Of a stretch of 64,000 nucleotides of DNA, positions 43,971-51,723 are shown piece by piece. Position numbers and translations under genes: made by a program. Below the pieces are notes generated by a model. The model was given only the letters and a program-made list of their open reading frames with translations, did no database searches and was not told where the DNA came from. Each line of letters starts with the position of its first letter. Positions within the stretch are counted from its first letter, which is position 1. Source of the stretch: Kribbella albertanoniae. GTDB lineage: Bacteria; Actinomycetota; Actinomycetes; Propionibacteriales; Kribbellaceae. Location: NCBI RefSeq assembly GCF_004348455.1, contig NZ_SMKA01000003.1, positions 55,732 through 119,731 on the forward strand, given 5' to 3'.

Positions 43971-45103
43971 TTGCTGCCGAACTCACACGCGTCGACCGTC
44001 CAGGCCGCGCACTGCTCGCTCGTGGTGAAGCCGAGACCCGGCCGATCCGGGACCAGCATCCGGCCGTCGACGGTCTCCAAACGCTCGTTGAACAAGGGAT
44101 TCAGCCACTCGAAGTGCTCGACCCACGGCTCCCGCGGATACGCGGCCGCGAGATGCAGGTGGATCTCCATCGCGAAGTGCGGTGCGAGTTGCAGACCGGC
44201 ATGATCCGCCAGCGTCGCCAGCTTGAGGAACGGCGTGATGCCACCGATCCGCGGCGCGTCCGGCTGAATGATGTCGGCAGCGCGGGCCTCGATCAGCCGC
44301 ACGTGCTCACCGACACTCGACAACATCTCGCCGGTCGCGATCGGGGTATCGAGCGCGGCTGCCAGTTGCGCATGCCCCTCCGCGTCGTAGGCGTCGAGCG
44401 GCTCCTCGATCCAGACCAGATCGAACTGCTCCAGACTCCGCCCGACCCGCAGCGCCGTCGGCCGATCCCACTGCTGGTTGGCGTCAACCATCAGCGGTAC
44501 GGCGTCGCCGATGTGCTCACGGACCGCCTGTACCCGATCGAGGTCGGCGCGAGAATCCGGCTGGCCGACCTTGATCTTGATGCCGCCGATGCCGTCCGCC
44601 AGCGACCGCTTGGCGCGCTCCTTCACCTCCTCGATCGGCGCATGCAGGAATCCGCCGGACGTGTTGTACGCCCGGACCGAGTCCCGATGCGCGCCGAGCA
44701 GCTTGGCCAGCGGCAATCCGGCTCGCTTGGCCTTCAGATCCCACAGCGCGATATCGATCGCGGCGATCGCCTGCGTCGCAACACCGGACCGCCCGACCGA
44801 CGCACCCGCCCAGAGCAACTTGTCATACACCTTGGCGATGTCCGACGGATCCTCGCCGATCAGGTCGCCCGCGATCTCCCGAGCATGCGCGTACTGCGCC
44901 GGCCCACCGGCCCGCTTGGAGTACGAAAACCCGATCCCGTGCTGCTCCTGCGCCGTACTGATCTCCGCGAACAGCAACACGATCTCCGTCATCGGCCGCT
45001 GCCGCCCGGTCAACACCTTCGCATCGCTGATCGCCTGCTCCAACGGCAGCACCACCGACGACAACCGGACATGACGAATCTGATCGGCCATGGCAGTCAT
45101 CAT
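43967..45103 (-). CDS. Mandelate racemase-subgroup enolase, probable L-talarate/galactarate dehydratase
   Basis: A 378-residue enolase enzyme. The active-site set differs from the two GlucD-type enzymes: GIKIKVG (Lys pair), LMVDANQQW, WIEEPLD and IATGEMLSS (Glu as third metal ligand), and LQLAPHFAMEIHLHLAA for the His. This pattern and length match talarate/galactarate dehydratases, which also yield 5-dehydro-4-deoxyglucarate. ATG codons at 45103, 45100 and 45091 are all possible; no ribosome binding site is seen, and the operator palindrome covers the first codon. Confidence 0.8.
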   Translation of the reverse strand: MMTAMADQIRHVRLSSVVLPLEQAISDAKVLTGRQRPMTEIVLLFAEISTAQEQHGIGFSYSKRAGGPAQYAHAREIAGDLIGEDPSDIAKVYDKLLWAGASVGRSGVATQAIAAIDIALWDLKAKRAGLPLAKLLGAHRDSVRAYNTSGGFLHAPIEEVKERAKRSLADGIGGIKIKVGQPDSRADLDRVQAVREHIGDAVPLMVDANQQWDRPTALRVGRSLEQFDLVWIEEPLDAYDAEGHAQLAAALDTPIATGEMLSSVGEHVRLIEARAADIIQPDAPRIGGITPFLKLATLADHAGLQLAPHFAMEIHLHLAAAYPREPWVEHFEWLNPLFNERLETVDGRMLVPDRPGLGFTTSEQCAAWTVDACEFGSK

Positions 45104-45124
45104 ACAAGTGCTGATCTTGTATGA
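45100..45124 (-). promoter_or_regulatory. GntR-type operator palindrome
   Basis: TCATACAAG (45100-45108) and CTTGTATGA (45116-45124) are perfectly complementary around a 7-base spacer. It covers the start of the talarate/galactarate dehydratase gene, so a bound regulator would block transcription. The GntR/FadR gene two genes downstream of it is the obvious candidate. Confidence 0.65.
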
Positions 45125-45130
45125 CGACTG

Positions 45131-47011
45131 CTAACTCTTCTTTCGCGAGTAAGTCTTGGATTTCTTGTCGTAGGAGATGCCCTTGCCGAGGTCGAAGTGC
45201 ATCAGGTCGCCGCTCTCCTCGCCGAAGTCGGTACCGCCCCAGCGGATCGCCGGGTCGGCCTCCTTCAGGGCGTCGTGGATCTCCTGACGAATAGTCATGA
45301 AGCCGCCGCTCGGATCCGTGTGGCCCTTCTTCGGGTCGAACGGCGAATCCATCGGCCGCGCCGTCGCCGGGAGGGCCGGGTTGACCTCGGGGGCCGCCGA
45401 TAGTTGGTCGTGGTCGGTGTCGAGGAGTCCGGGCAGCACCGTGGCGCGGTCGCCGGCCGGCGCACCGTCGAAGATGATCTTCACGGCGGCCTCGTCGCGT
45501 TCCTCGAGTTTCGACTTCAGGCCGGCCGGATTCCCGCGGAGCGCGAAATAGGCCTGCATCGCCTGCGATTCCGCCGCCAGCGCGGGGTACGACCGGGTGC
45601 CGCCGCCCTTCGGGATCACCCCGGGGATCACCGACTCCCGGCCGAGCATCAGCCAGGCGATCCGCCGGTAGATCCGCCGGAGTTTGACGTCCAGCGGCCC
45701 CTCTCGGGGGATCGTGTCGTACGCGCCCTCGTTCATCAGGTAGGGCATGGTCTTGTAGTTGAGGTCCACGGCGAGGCCGAACGTGTGGAAGCCGTGCGAT
45801 CCGAACTGCAGCCCTTGCATATCGCTGATGCGCCAGTCCGACGCCTCCACCGGGCGGCCTTCGGTCGCGGCGATCTTCTGCCGGGCGATCGCGTCGGCGC
45901 GCAGCAGGGCAGCCGCCAGTTGCGGATGAACAGTCGCTTTGACGCCGAAGGCGCTCACCTCCTGCATGCTGGCCAGGAGTTCGGCGTACGACTGACCGAA
46001 CAGGTTCTGGCAGCTCTGTTCGGTGTTGTCCGACGGGGCCTTGTACTCCTTCTCCTTCGTGAACGCGCGGGTCGAGGTCTCCGCGCTGGCTTCGGCGATG
46101 GTCGGGACGGGAATGCCGAGGTAGGTGCGGATCGCGTTGCGCTGGTCGGCGGGGAGGGTGGCCAGGGCGGCCTCCACCTTCGCGGCTTGGACCGGGTCGA
46201 CCTCGTCACCAATTCGCCGTACCTGACCGGCAATCAGCATCGCGCGGATTCGCTCGGCGCCGACCTGGCCCGCGGCTTTGAGTGTCCGCGGCCGGAGCAT
46301 GAACGACAGCCGGTCATCGGGCTGCCCGGCCGCCCACGCAGCGCCGGCCGCAGCCTCCTGTCCGTTCAGCCAGCCCAGGGCGGTCATCGTGGAGGTGACC
46401 GGCGCGCCCCGAACACCGGCCAGCAAGGTGGCGAGCCACGGTACGTCGACACCCGCCGCCTTCTCGAGTCCGTTGGCCAGCTCGTCCCAGTGAGCGGGGT
46501 CGAGCATCGCCAGCGCCTTCTCCTGATCGGCGGCGGACAAGGGATTGAGGAGCTCGTAGGCGTCCTGCAGGTGGCCGCCGCGGATCATGTCGTGCAGGCG
46601 GTTCCCGCGGGCGGCGGCCGCGCCGGGGCCGGTGGCCATCTTCCAGGCGAGCACGAACCGCGGTACGTCGACGGCCGGTAGGTTCCCCGCCTCGAGATAC
46701 TTGCCGAGGGCAACGCGTTTCGGTCCGCCCGCGCCGCGGAACACGGCGACGATGTCCTCGGTCGAGAACCTGTTCAGCGTGAGCAGCGCGGTCTCGAAGT
46801 CAGGTGGCGACTCGTTCAGCGCATCGAGCGCGGGCTTGGCGTTCTCACGCAACCAGGGCCCGACCCCGTTGAAGGCGCTGTTGCCTGCCTTCGCCTGCAG
46901 GGCCTGAGCCTTGGACTCGGTGGAGGTCGCCGTCGACGCGTCGGCGACCGTCCGCGGTGCCGATGCCCGCGTCCGCTCGGCCGCCTCCCCGACTGCTCCC
47001 TCTGCCCCCAC
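45131..47011 (-). CDS. M15-type peptidase with long helical N-terminal region
   Basis: A 626-residue protein. The C-terminal part carries the VanY/M15 zinc motif H-x-x-G-x-A-x-D (FHTFGLAVDLN, about His409 and Asp416) and a third ligand in GDLMHFDLG (about His605), with Asp in place of the usual Glu before it. The first 60 residues are Ala/Thr/Ser-rich and disordered-looking; 60-330 are helical. No signal peptide or membrane segment is visible, so secretion by the Sec route is unlikely. It should cut peptidoglycan stem peptides. It could be released by lysis or delivered by a machine not present here. The GTG start is uncertain. Confidence 0.7.
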   Translation of the reverse strand: MGAEGAVGEAAERTRASAPRTVADASTATSTESKAQALQAKAGNSAFNGVGPWLRENAKPALDALNESPPDFETALLTLNRFSTEDIVAVFRGAGGPKRVALGKYLEAGNLPAVDVPRFVLAWKMATGPGAAAARGNRLHDMIRGGHLQDAYELLNPLSAADQEKALAMLDPAHWDELANGLEKAAGVDVPWLATLLAGVRGAPVTSTMTALGWLNGQEAAAGAAWAAGQPDDRLSFMLRPRTLKAAGQVGAERIRAMLIAGQVRRIGDEVDPVQAAKVEAALATLPADQRNAIRTYLGIPVPTIAEASAETSTRAFTKEKEYKAPSDNTEQSCQNLFGQSYAELLASMQEVSAFGVKATVHPQLAAALLRADAIARQKIAATEGRPVEASDWRISDMQGLQFGSHGFHTFGLAVDLNYKTMPYLMNEGAYDTIPREGPLDVKLRRIYRRIAWLMLGRESVIPGVIPKGGGTRSYPALAAESQAMQAYFALRGNPAGLKSKLEERDEAAVKIIFDGAPAGDRATVLPGLLDTDHDQLSAAPEVNPALPATARPMDSPFDPKKGHTDPSGGFMTIRQEIHDALKEADPAIRWGGTDFGEESGDLMHFDLGKGISYDKKSKTYSRKKS

Positions 47012-47029
47012 CGCTCAATGCTAGGTGTG

Positions 47030-47067
47030 GCAACCCTGCCCCTGGTTGCCCGGAAGGGCAGGGTTGC
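47030..47067 (-). terminator. Terminator of glmS
   Basis: GCAACCCTGCCC (47030-47041) and GGGCAGGGTTGC (47056-47067) form a perfect 12-base stem with a 14-base loop, 12 bases after the glmS stop on the minus strand. No T-run follows, as is common in this group. Confidence 0.75.
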
Positions 47068-47079
47068 GGTCCGGGACTA

Positions 47080-48900
47080 CTACTCGACCGTGACGGACTT
47101 GGCCAGGTTGCGGGGCTTGTCGACGTCGTGGCCGAGGGCGACGGCGGCGTAGTACGCGAGGATCTGGAGCGGGATCGTGAGCAGGATCGGGTCCAGCTCG
47201 GGCTCGTTCTTCGGGACCACGATCTTCGCGGCGACGCCGTCCGGGACGTCGACGCCCGGGTGGGTGACGACGTACAGGGGGCCCGAGCGGGCGGCGATCT
47301 CGTGCAGGGCGCCGATGTTGCGGTCGAGCAGCTCGTCCTGCGGGACGATCGCGACACTCGGGACGTCCGGCGAGATCAGCGCGAGCGGGCCGTGCTTCAG
47401 CTCGGAGGTCTGGTACGCCTCGGCGTGCCGGTAGGAGATCTCCTTGAGCTTCTGCGCGCCCTCGCGGGCGACCGGGTAGCCGCGGGTGCGGCCGACGAAG
47501 AACAGGCTCTCGTGCTGGGCGAGCCGGCCGGCGATCTTGGCCAGCTCCTCCTCCTGGTCGACGATCGACTGGATGTGCTCGGGGAGCTTCTTCAGCCCTT
47601 CGATCAGCCGGCGGCCGTCGGCGGGGGAGACGTCGCGGATCCGGCCGAGGTGGATGCCGAGCATCGCGAACGCGACAGCCATGTTGGTCAGCGCCTTGGT
47701 CGAGGCGACCGAGACCTCCGGACCGGCGTGCAGGTAGACACCGCCGTCGACGGCGCGGGCGATGCTGGAACCGACCGCGTTCACCAGGCCGATCACCCGG
47801 CCGCCCTTGCGCTTCAGCTCCTGTACGGCGACCAGGGTGTCCAGGGTCTCGCCGGACTGGCTGACCGCGATGTACAGCGTGTCGCGCTCGACCACCGGGT
47901 TGCGGTAGCGGAACTCGGACGCCGGCTCGGCATCGGCGGGGATGCGGGCGACCTCCTCGATGAACTGCGCGCCCATCTGACCGGCGTAGTACGCCGAACC
48001 ACAGCCGAGGATCTTGACCCGCTTAATCTCGCGGGCCTCGCGGGCGTCCATGTTCAGGCCGCCCAGGTGGACGGTGTGGAAGCGCTCGTCGAGACGGCCA
48101 CGCAGCGCCCGGCCGACCGCGTCCGGCTGCTCGTGGATCTCCTTCATCATGAAGTGCTCGTGCAGACCGCGCTCGTACTCGTCGGCCTCCCAGTCGACCG
48201 TCTTCGCGGTCTTCGTGGTCGGCGCCGCGTCCTGGGTGAAGGTGCGGTAGCCGTCGGCCTTGACGGTCGCCATCTCGCCGTCGTCCAAGTAGACGACCTG
48301 ACGGGTGTAGCGGATCAGCGCGGCGGCGTCGGAGGCGATGTGCATCTCGCCGTCACCGATGCCGAGGATCAGCGGGCTGCCGTTGCGGGCGACCACGATC
48401 CGGTCCGGGAAGTCCAGGTCGATCACGGCGATGCCGTAGGTGCCCTCGATCCGGCGCAGCGCGGCCATCACCTTCTCCTCGAGGGTGGTGCCGTCGGACT
48501 GCTCGATCAGGTGCGCGAGAACCTCGGTGTCGGTCTCGGAGCGCAGCTTGACACCGGCCTCCTCGAGCTGGCGGCGCAGGGCGCCCGCGTTGTCGAAGAT
48601 GCCGTTGTGGACGACCGCGATCCGCTCGTTGCCGCTGGCGTGCGGGTGCGCGTTGTCCTTGCTCGGGCCGCCGTGGGTCGCCCAGCGGGTGTGGCCGATG
48701 CCGAGCTTGCCGCCGAACCGCTTCGGCAGCGAGGCCTCCAGCTCACGGACCCGTCCGGCGTCCTTGTGCACCTTGAGCTCGCTGGTGCCGAGTACGGCGA
48801 CACCTGCCGAGTCGTACCCGCGGTACTCCAGCCGGGCCAGGCCGTCCACCAGGATGGGCGTGGCCGGCTTGGTGCCGACGTACCCGACGATTCCGCACAT
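47080..48900 (-). CDS. glmS: Glutamine:fructose-6-phosphate aminotransferase (isomerizing)
   Basis: A 606-residue enzyme with standard length. It begins MCGIVGYVG with the catalytic Cys after Met removal, followed by the glutamine amidotransferase domain (LARLEYRGYDSAG, TRWATHGGPSKDNAHPH) to about 240. Two SIS sugar-isomerase domains follow (ILGCGSAYYAG, SQSGETLDT), ending in NLAKSVTVE. It makes glucosamine-6-phosphate for cell-wall synthesis. It is followed by a strong terminator. The upstream hypothetical gene ends 36 bases before it. Confidence 0.97.
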   Translation of the reverse strand: MCGIVGYVGTKPATPILVDGLARLEYRGYDSAGVAVLGTSELKVHKDAGRVRELEASLPKRFGGKLGIGHTRWATHGGPSKDNAHPHASGNERIAVVHNGIFDNAGALRRQLEEAGVKLRSETDTEVLAHLIEQSDGTTLEEKVMAALRRIEGTYGIAVIDLDFPDRIVVARNGSPLILGIGDGEMHIASDAAALIRYTRQVVYLDDGEMATVKADGYRTFTQDAAPTTKTAKTVDWEADEYERGLHEHFMMKEIHEQPDAVGRALRGRLDERFHTVHLGGLNMDAREAREIKRVKILGCGSAYYAGQMGAQFIEEVARIPADAEPASEFRYRNPVVERDTLYIAVSQSGETLDTLVAVQELKRKGGRVIGLVNAVGSSIARAVDGGVYLHAGPEVSVASTKALTNMAVAFAMLGIHLGRIRDVSPADGRRLIEGLKKLPEHIQSIVDQEEELAKIAGRLAQHESLFFVGRTRGYPVAREGAQKLKEISYRHAEAYQTSELKHGPLALISPDVPSVAIVPQDELLDRNIGALHEIAARSGPLYVVTHPGVDVPDGVAAKIVVPKNEPELDPILLTIPLQILAYYAAVALGHDVDKPRNLAKSVTVE

Positions 48901-48936
48901 GTGTTGGTGCCTTTCGTAGGTCTTGGGTAGCAGCCG

Positions 48937-49218
48937 TCAGCCGTAGACGATCCGTCGGAGCTGACGCGCGGACAGTTCGGGCGAGCGCACCGGCCAGTGC
49001 CGGAGCTCGGAACCCACACGCGCGAAAATCTCGTCGTTGCGCGCGCCGTAGGTCTGCAACTCACGATGCCGGCGCCGGACGTACTCCTCGGCGGTCTCCG
49101 TGAAGTACGCCAGCACATCCGCGACCACTCGTCGCGCGTCGTCCGCGGACAGCCCGGTCGTCCGGCTGACCTGCTCGGCCAGCTCGTCCACCGGCGCTGC
49201 CGCCGCCTCACTGATCAC
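48937..49218 (-). CDS. Conserved-looking small hypothetical protein
   Basis: A 93-residue, highly charged helical protein: DELAEQVSRTTGLSADDARR, VVADVLAYFTETAEEYVRRR, then ARNDEIFARVGSELRHW. I do not recognise it. GTG 49218 gives a compact protein; GTG 49251 and an even longer frame are possible, and the longer extension is poor. A TGCCCG/CGGGCA hairpin (49260-49275) lies just upstream. Confidence 0.55.
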   Translation of the reverse strand: MISEAAAAPVDELAEQVSRTTGLSADDARRVVADVLAYFTETAEEYVRRRHRELQTYGARNDEIFARVGSELRHWPVRSPELSARQLRRIVYG

Positions 49219-49259
49219 CGGACAACTCTGCAGCTTTTCCGGGTCCAACACAAAGGATC

Positions 49260-49275
49260 TGCCCGAAATCGGGCA
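49260..49275. repeat. Small palindrome upstream of hypothetical gene
   Basis: TGCCCG-AAAT-CGGGCA is a perfect 6-base-arm palindrome in an AT-richer gap between two small genes. It may be the terminator of the small membrane protein gene or an operator for the next. Confidence 0.35.
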
Positions 49276-49295
49276 AAATCCCTGACAAATCAACC

Positions 49296-49487
49296 TCAGG
49301 ACTGGTACGGCGGCTGACTCGGAGGCTGGTTCTGGTACGGCGGGCGCCGGCGCCGGGACCGGATCACGACGAAGACCAGCAGCACCCCGAGGGCTACCAG
49401 TACCAGCAGCGGTAGCGCCCAGAAGCCGATCCACAGCAGCCATTCGAGGATGCCGGGGGGCTCTTCGTAGCCGGGCGGTTCCACCAT
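49296..49487 (-). CDS. Small single-span membrane protein
   Basis: A 63-residue protein: acidic, proline-rich start (MVEPPGYEEPPG), one long hydrophobic helix (FWALPLLVLVALGVLLVFVV), a basic stop (RSRRRR) and a Pro/Gln-rich tail with a PPYQ repeat. GGAGCC precedes the ATG. Topology suggests an outside N-terminus. Function unknown; it starts 13 bases after nucS. Confidence 0.65.
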   Translation of the reverse strand: MVEPPGYEEPPGILEWLLWIGFWALPLLVLVALGVLLVFVVIRSRRRRPPYQNQPPSQPPYQS

Positions 49488-49500
49488 CGGGGCTCCTGGG

Positions 49501-50160
49501 TCAGAAGAGGCGCAGTACGTCGGATTCCATGCCGCGGAGCAGGTCGTAGTCGACCGTCACGCACTCGAGACCGCGGTCGGTGGCGAGGAACTGGGCCTGC
49601 GGTTTGATCAGCTGAGCGGCGAAGATACCGCGCACGGGGGCCAGGAGCGGGTCGCGGTTCAGCAATTCGACGTACCGGGTCAGCTGCTCGACACCATCGA
49701 TCTCGCCGCGGCGCTTGATCTCGACCGCGACATGCTTCCCGTCGGCATCACGACACAACAGGTCGACCGGCCCGATCGCGGTCGGATACTCCCGCCGTAC
49801 CAGCGTGAATCCCTCGCCGAACGTGTGCACATGCTCGGCCAGCAGCTCCTGCAGATGCGCCTCGACGCCGTCCTTGATCAGACCGGGATCGGTGCCGAGC
49901 TCGTACGCCGTGTCGCTGTGGACCTCCTTGATGGTGATCCGCAGCTCCTCACCGGCCTTGTTCGTGACGCTCCAGACGTCCTCGTCCACCACCAGCTTGC
50001 ACGGCGGCGACATCCAGTTGAGCGGTTTGTACGAGCCGCCGTCGGCGTGGATCAGCACAGAGCCGTCCGCCTTCACCATCAGCAACCGCGGCGCCATCGG
50101 CAGATGAGCGGTCAGACGGCCGGAGTAGTCCACGGAACACGTTGCAATCACCAAGCGCAC
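49501..50160 (-). CDS. nucS: Mismatch-specific endonuclease NucS (EndoMS)
   Basis: A 219-residue protein with the NucS plan. The N-terminal DNA-binding half shows [16 protein letters not shown] and [13 protein letters not shown], followed by [11 protein letters not shown]. The C-terminal nuclease half has the PD-(D/E)xK set [12 protein letters not shown] and VAVEIKRRG. The last four residues LRLF form a sliding-clamp binding tail, as known for NucS proteins. It provides non-canonical mismatch repair in actinomycetes lacking MutS/MutL. GTG 50160 gives the conserved N-terminus; the frame is open 14 codons more. Confidence 0.93.
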   Translation of the reverse strand: MRLVIATCSVDYSGRLTAHLPMAPRLLMVKADGSVLIHADGGSYKPLNWMSPPCKLVVDEDVWSVTNKAGEELRITIKEVHSDTAYELGTDPGLIKDGVEAHLQELLAEHVHTFGEGFTLVRREYPTAIGPVDLLCRDADGKHVAVEIKRRGEIDGVEQLTRYVELLNRDPLLAPVRGIFAAQLIKPQAQFLATDRGLECVTVDYDLLRGMESDVLRLF

Positions 50161-50217
50161 GGTCGTGACGCTACAGCACATCGACCGCAGTCGGACGTCC
50201 ATGCAAAGGTGGTTCGC

Positions 50218-51129
50218 ATGAACCTGATGTGCCCGGCGCGGATCCTGCTGCTGCCTGGCGACGTCCAGGAGGCGGCGGTCGGTGAGCGGATCGCACAGGT
50301 CTATGCGGCGACGTTCGACGCTGCCGCCGGTTCACGGCTGGCCGAGCAGCTCGGCGTCCAGCTCACCGTCCTGCCAGACCTGGTACGGCGACCTGACGCG
50401 GAACTGCAGTCGATCGCCGACCTGCATCGCGGCGAGACCGTGGTCGTCCTCGGCCTCGACCTCGGGCTGAAACTGCCCGCGATCGTGGAGCACACCGGCG
50501 ACGGCTGGACCCGGGTCCCGACGGAAAACGAGCGCACGCTCGCGACGTACGAGCAGGCCGCGGAGAAGTTCCGCGCGTCGATCCCGACCGAAGCCAACCA
50601 CGACCTCATCACCCTCCTCGCCGATGCGGTCCCGCCCGGCGCCCGCGTACTGGAGTTGGGCAGCGGCACCGGGCGAGACGCGAACGAACTCGAACGCCGC
50701 GGCTTCGCAGTCCGCCGGACCGACGCGACCGACGCGTTCCTGCAGATGATGCGAGCCGACGGCCACACCGCCGACCCTCTGAACGCTCTCACCGACGACT
50801 TCGGCGGCCCGTACGCCGCAGTCTTCGCCGACGCGGTGTTCCTCCATTTCGACCGGTCCCAGCTGACCACCGTCCTCCGCAAGGCGGTGCACGCAGCGCC
50901 GGTTCTCGCGTTCAGCACGAAAGCGGGCTCGGGCGAGGAGTGGTCGAACCGGTACCTCGACCTCCCACGACACTTCGTCCTCTGGCAGGAGGACCCGCTC
51001 CGCGACCTGCTGACCGAGACCGGCTGGACAGTCCGCAAGTTCATTCGCAGCGAGCCACCTGGCGACAATGCACCCCGTCTCCCGGACCGCGCAGCCGGCT
51101 GGTTCCAGGTCCTGGCAACTCGCTCATGA
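50218..51129 (+). CDS. Two-part methyltransferase
   Basis: A 303-residue protein. Residues 130-290 form a class I methyltransferase ([21 protein letters not shown], motif I). The first 90 residues are a separate alpha/beta domain ([35 protein letters not shown]) that I cannot name. AAGGTGG precedes ATG 50218. It is divergent from nucS. The substrate is unknown. Confidence 0.72.
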   Translation: MNLMCPARILLLPGDVQEAAVGERIAQVYAATFDAAAGSRLAEQLGVQLTVLPDLVRRPDAELQSIADLHRGETVVVLGLDLGLKLPAIVEHTGDGWTRVPTENERTLATYEQAAEKFRASIPTEANHDLITLLADAVPPGARVLELGSGTGRDANELERRGFAVRRTDATDAFLQMMRADGHTADPLNALTDDFGGPYAAVFADAVFLHFDRSQLTTVLRKAVHAAPVLAFSTKAGSGEEWSNRYLDLPRHFVLWQEDPLRDLLTETGWTVRKFIRSEPPGDNAPRLPDRAAGWFQVLATRS

Positions 51130-51199
51130 CGTCCGCCGCCCCGATGTTCTCAGCTCCACCGATGATCACCGCAGCCATCCCGTCCTCGGTGATCCGCGC

Positions 51200-51661
51200 A
51201 TGATTCGTGCTGGGGTGCTGCTCTTCGGGGCCGACGGCATTGCGGTGATCGAGCGGATCCGGGACGGTCTGACCTACTACGTTCTGCCCGGTGGGCAGGT
51301 GGATCCTGGTGAGACGTTGGCCGAGGCAGCTCGGCGGGAGACTTATGAGGAGCTCGGTCTGCATGTGCGGATCCATGGGGCGGTCGCGGTGGTGAACTTT
51401 CGGGACAGCACCCAGCACTACTTCCTTGCCGAGGCGATCGGTGGCGAGTTCGGCACAGGGAACGGTCCGGAGATGGACAGTCCGGCGGATTCGGAGGCAG
51501 GGAGCTACCGCGCGCTGTGGCTACCGCCGCACCGCTACGGGGAGCTGAAGCCGAAACCGATCGGTGCCGCGCTGGCCGCCGTACCGGATCCTGCTGTATC
51601 GGCTGCGGAGGCGCTCGTGACGGAGTGGCTGCAGGCTCCGCCGGGGTTCGACGAGGTGTGA
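51200..51661 (+). CDS. Nudix hydrolase
   Basis: A 153-residue protein with a full Nudix box: GGQVDPGETLAEAARRETYE followed by ELG, and a beta-sandwich around it. These enzymes remove diphosphate-linked groups from nucleotides or related compounds; the target is not visible. ATG 51200 fits the domain start; the longer frame overlaps the methyltransferase gene. Confidence 0.85.
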   Translation: MIRAGVLLFGADGIAVIERIRDGLTYYVLPGGQVDPGETLAEAARRETYEELGLHVRIHGAVAVVNFRDSTQHYFLAEAIGGEFGTGNGPEMDSPADSEAGSYRALWLPPHRYGELKPKPIGAALAAVPDPAVSAAEALVTEWLQAPPGFDEV

Positions 51662-51696
51662 GGTTGACCTCGCGGGTGACTCAGCTCATGGGCTGA

Positions 51697-51722
51697 CCAG
51701 TCGCGGACTGGCATAGTGCCAG
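51697..51722 (+). promoter_or_regulatory. Overlapping palindromes immediately before the fused dehydrogenase gene
   Basis: CCAGTC-GCG-GACTGG (51697-51711) and CTGGCA-TAG-TGCCAG (51708-51722) share the bases CTGG and end two bases before the ATG. Such nested dyads are likely operator sites for a repressor, for instance a TetR/FadR-type regulator of fatty acid genes. Confidence 0.5.
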
Positions 51723-51723
51723 C

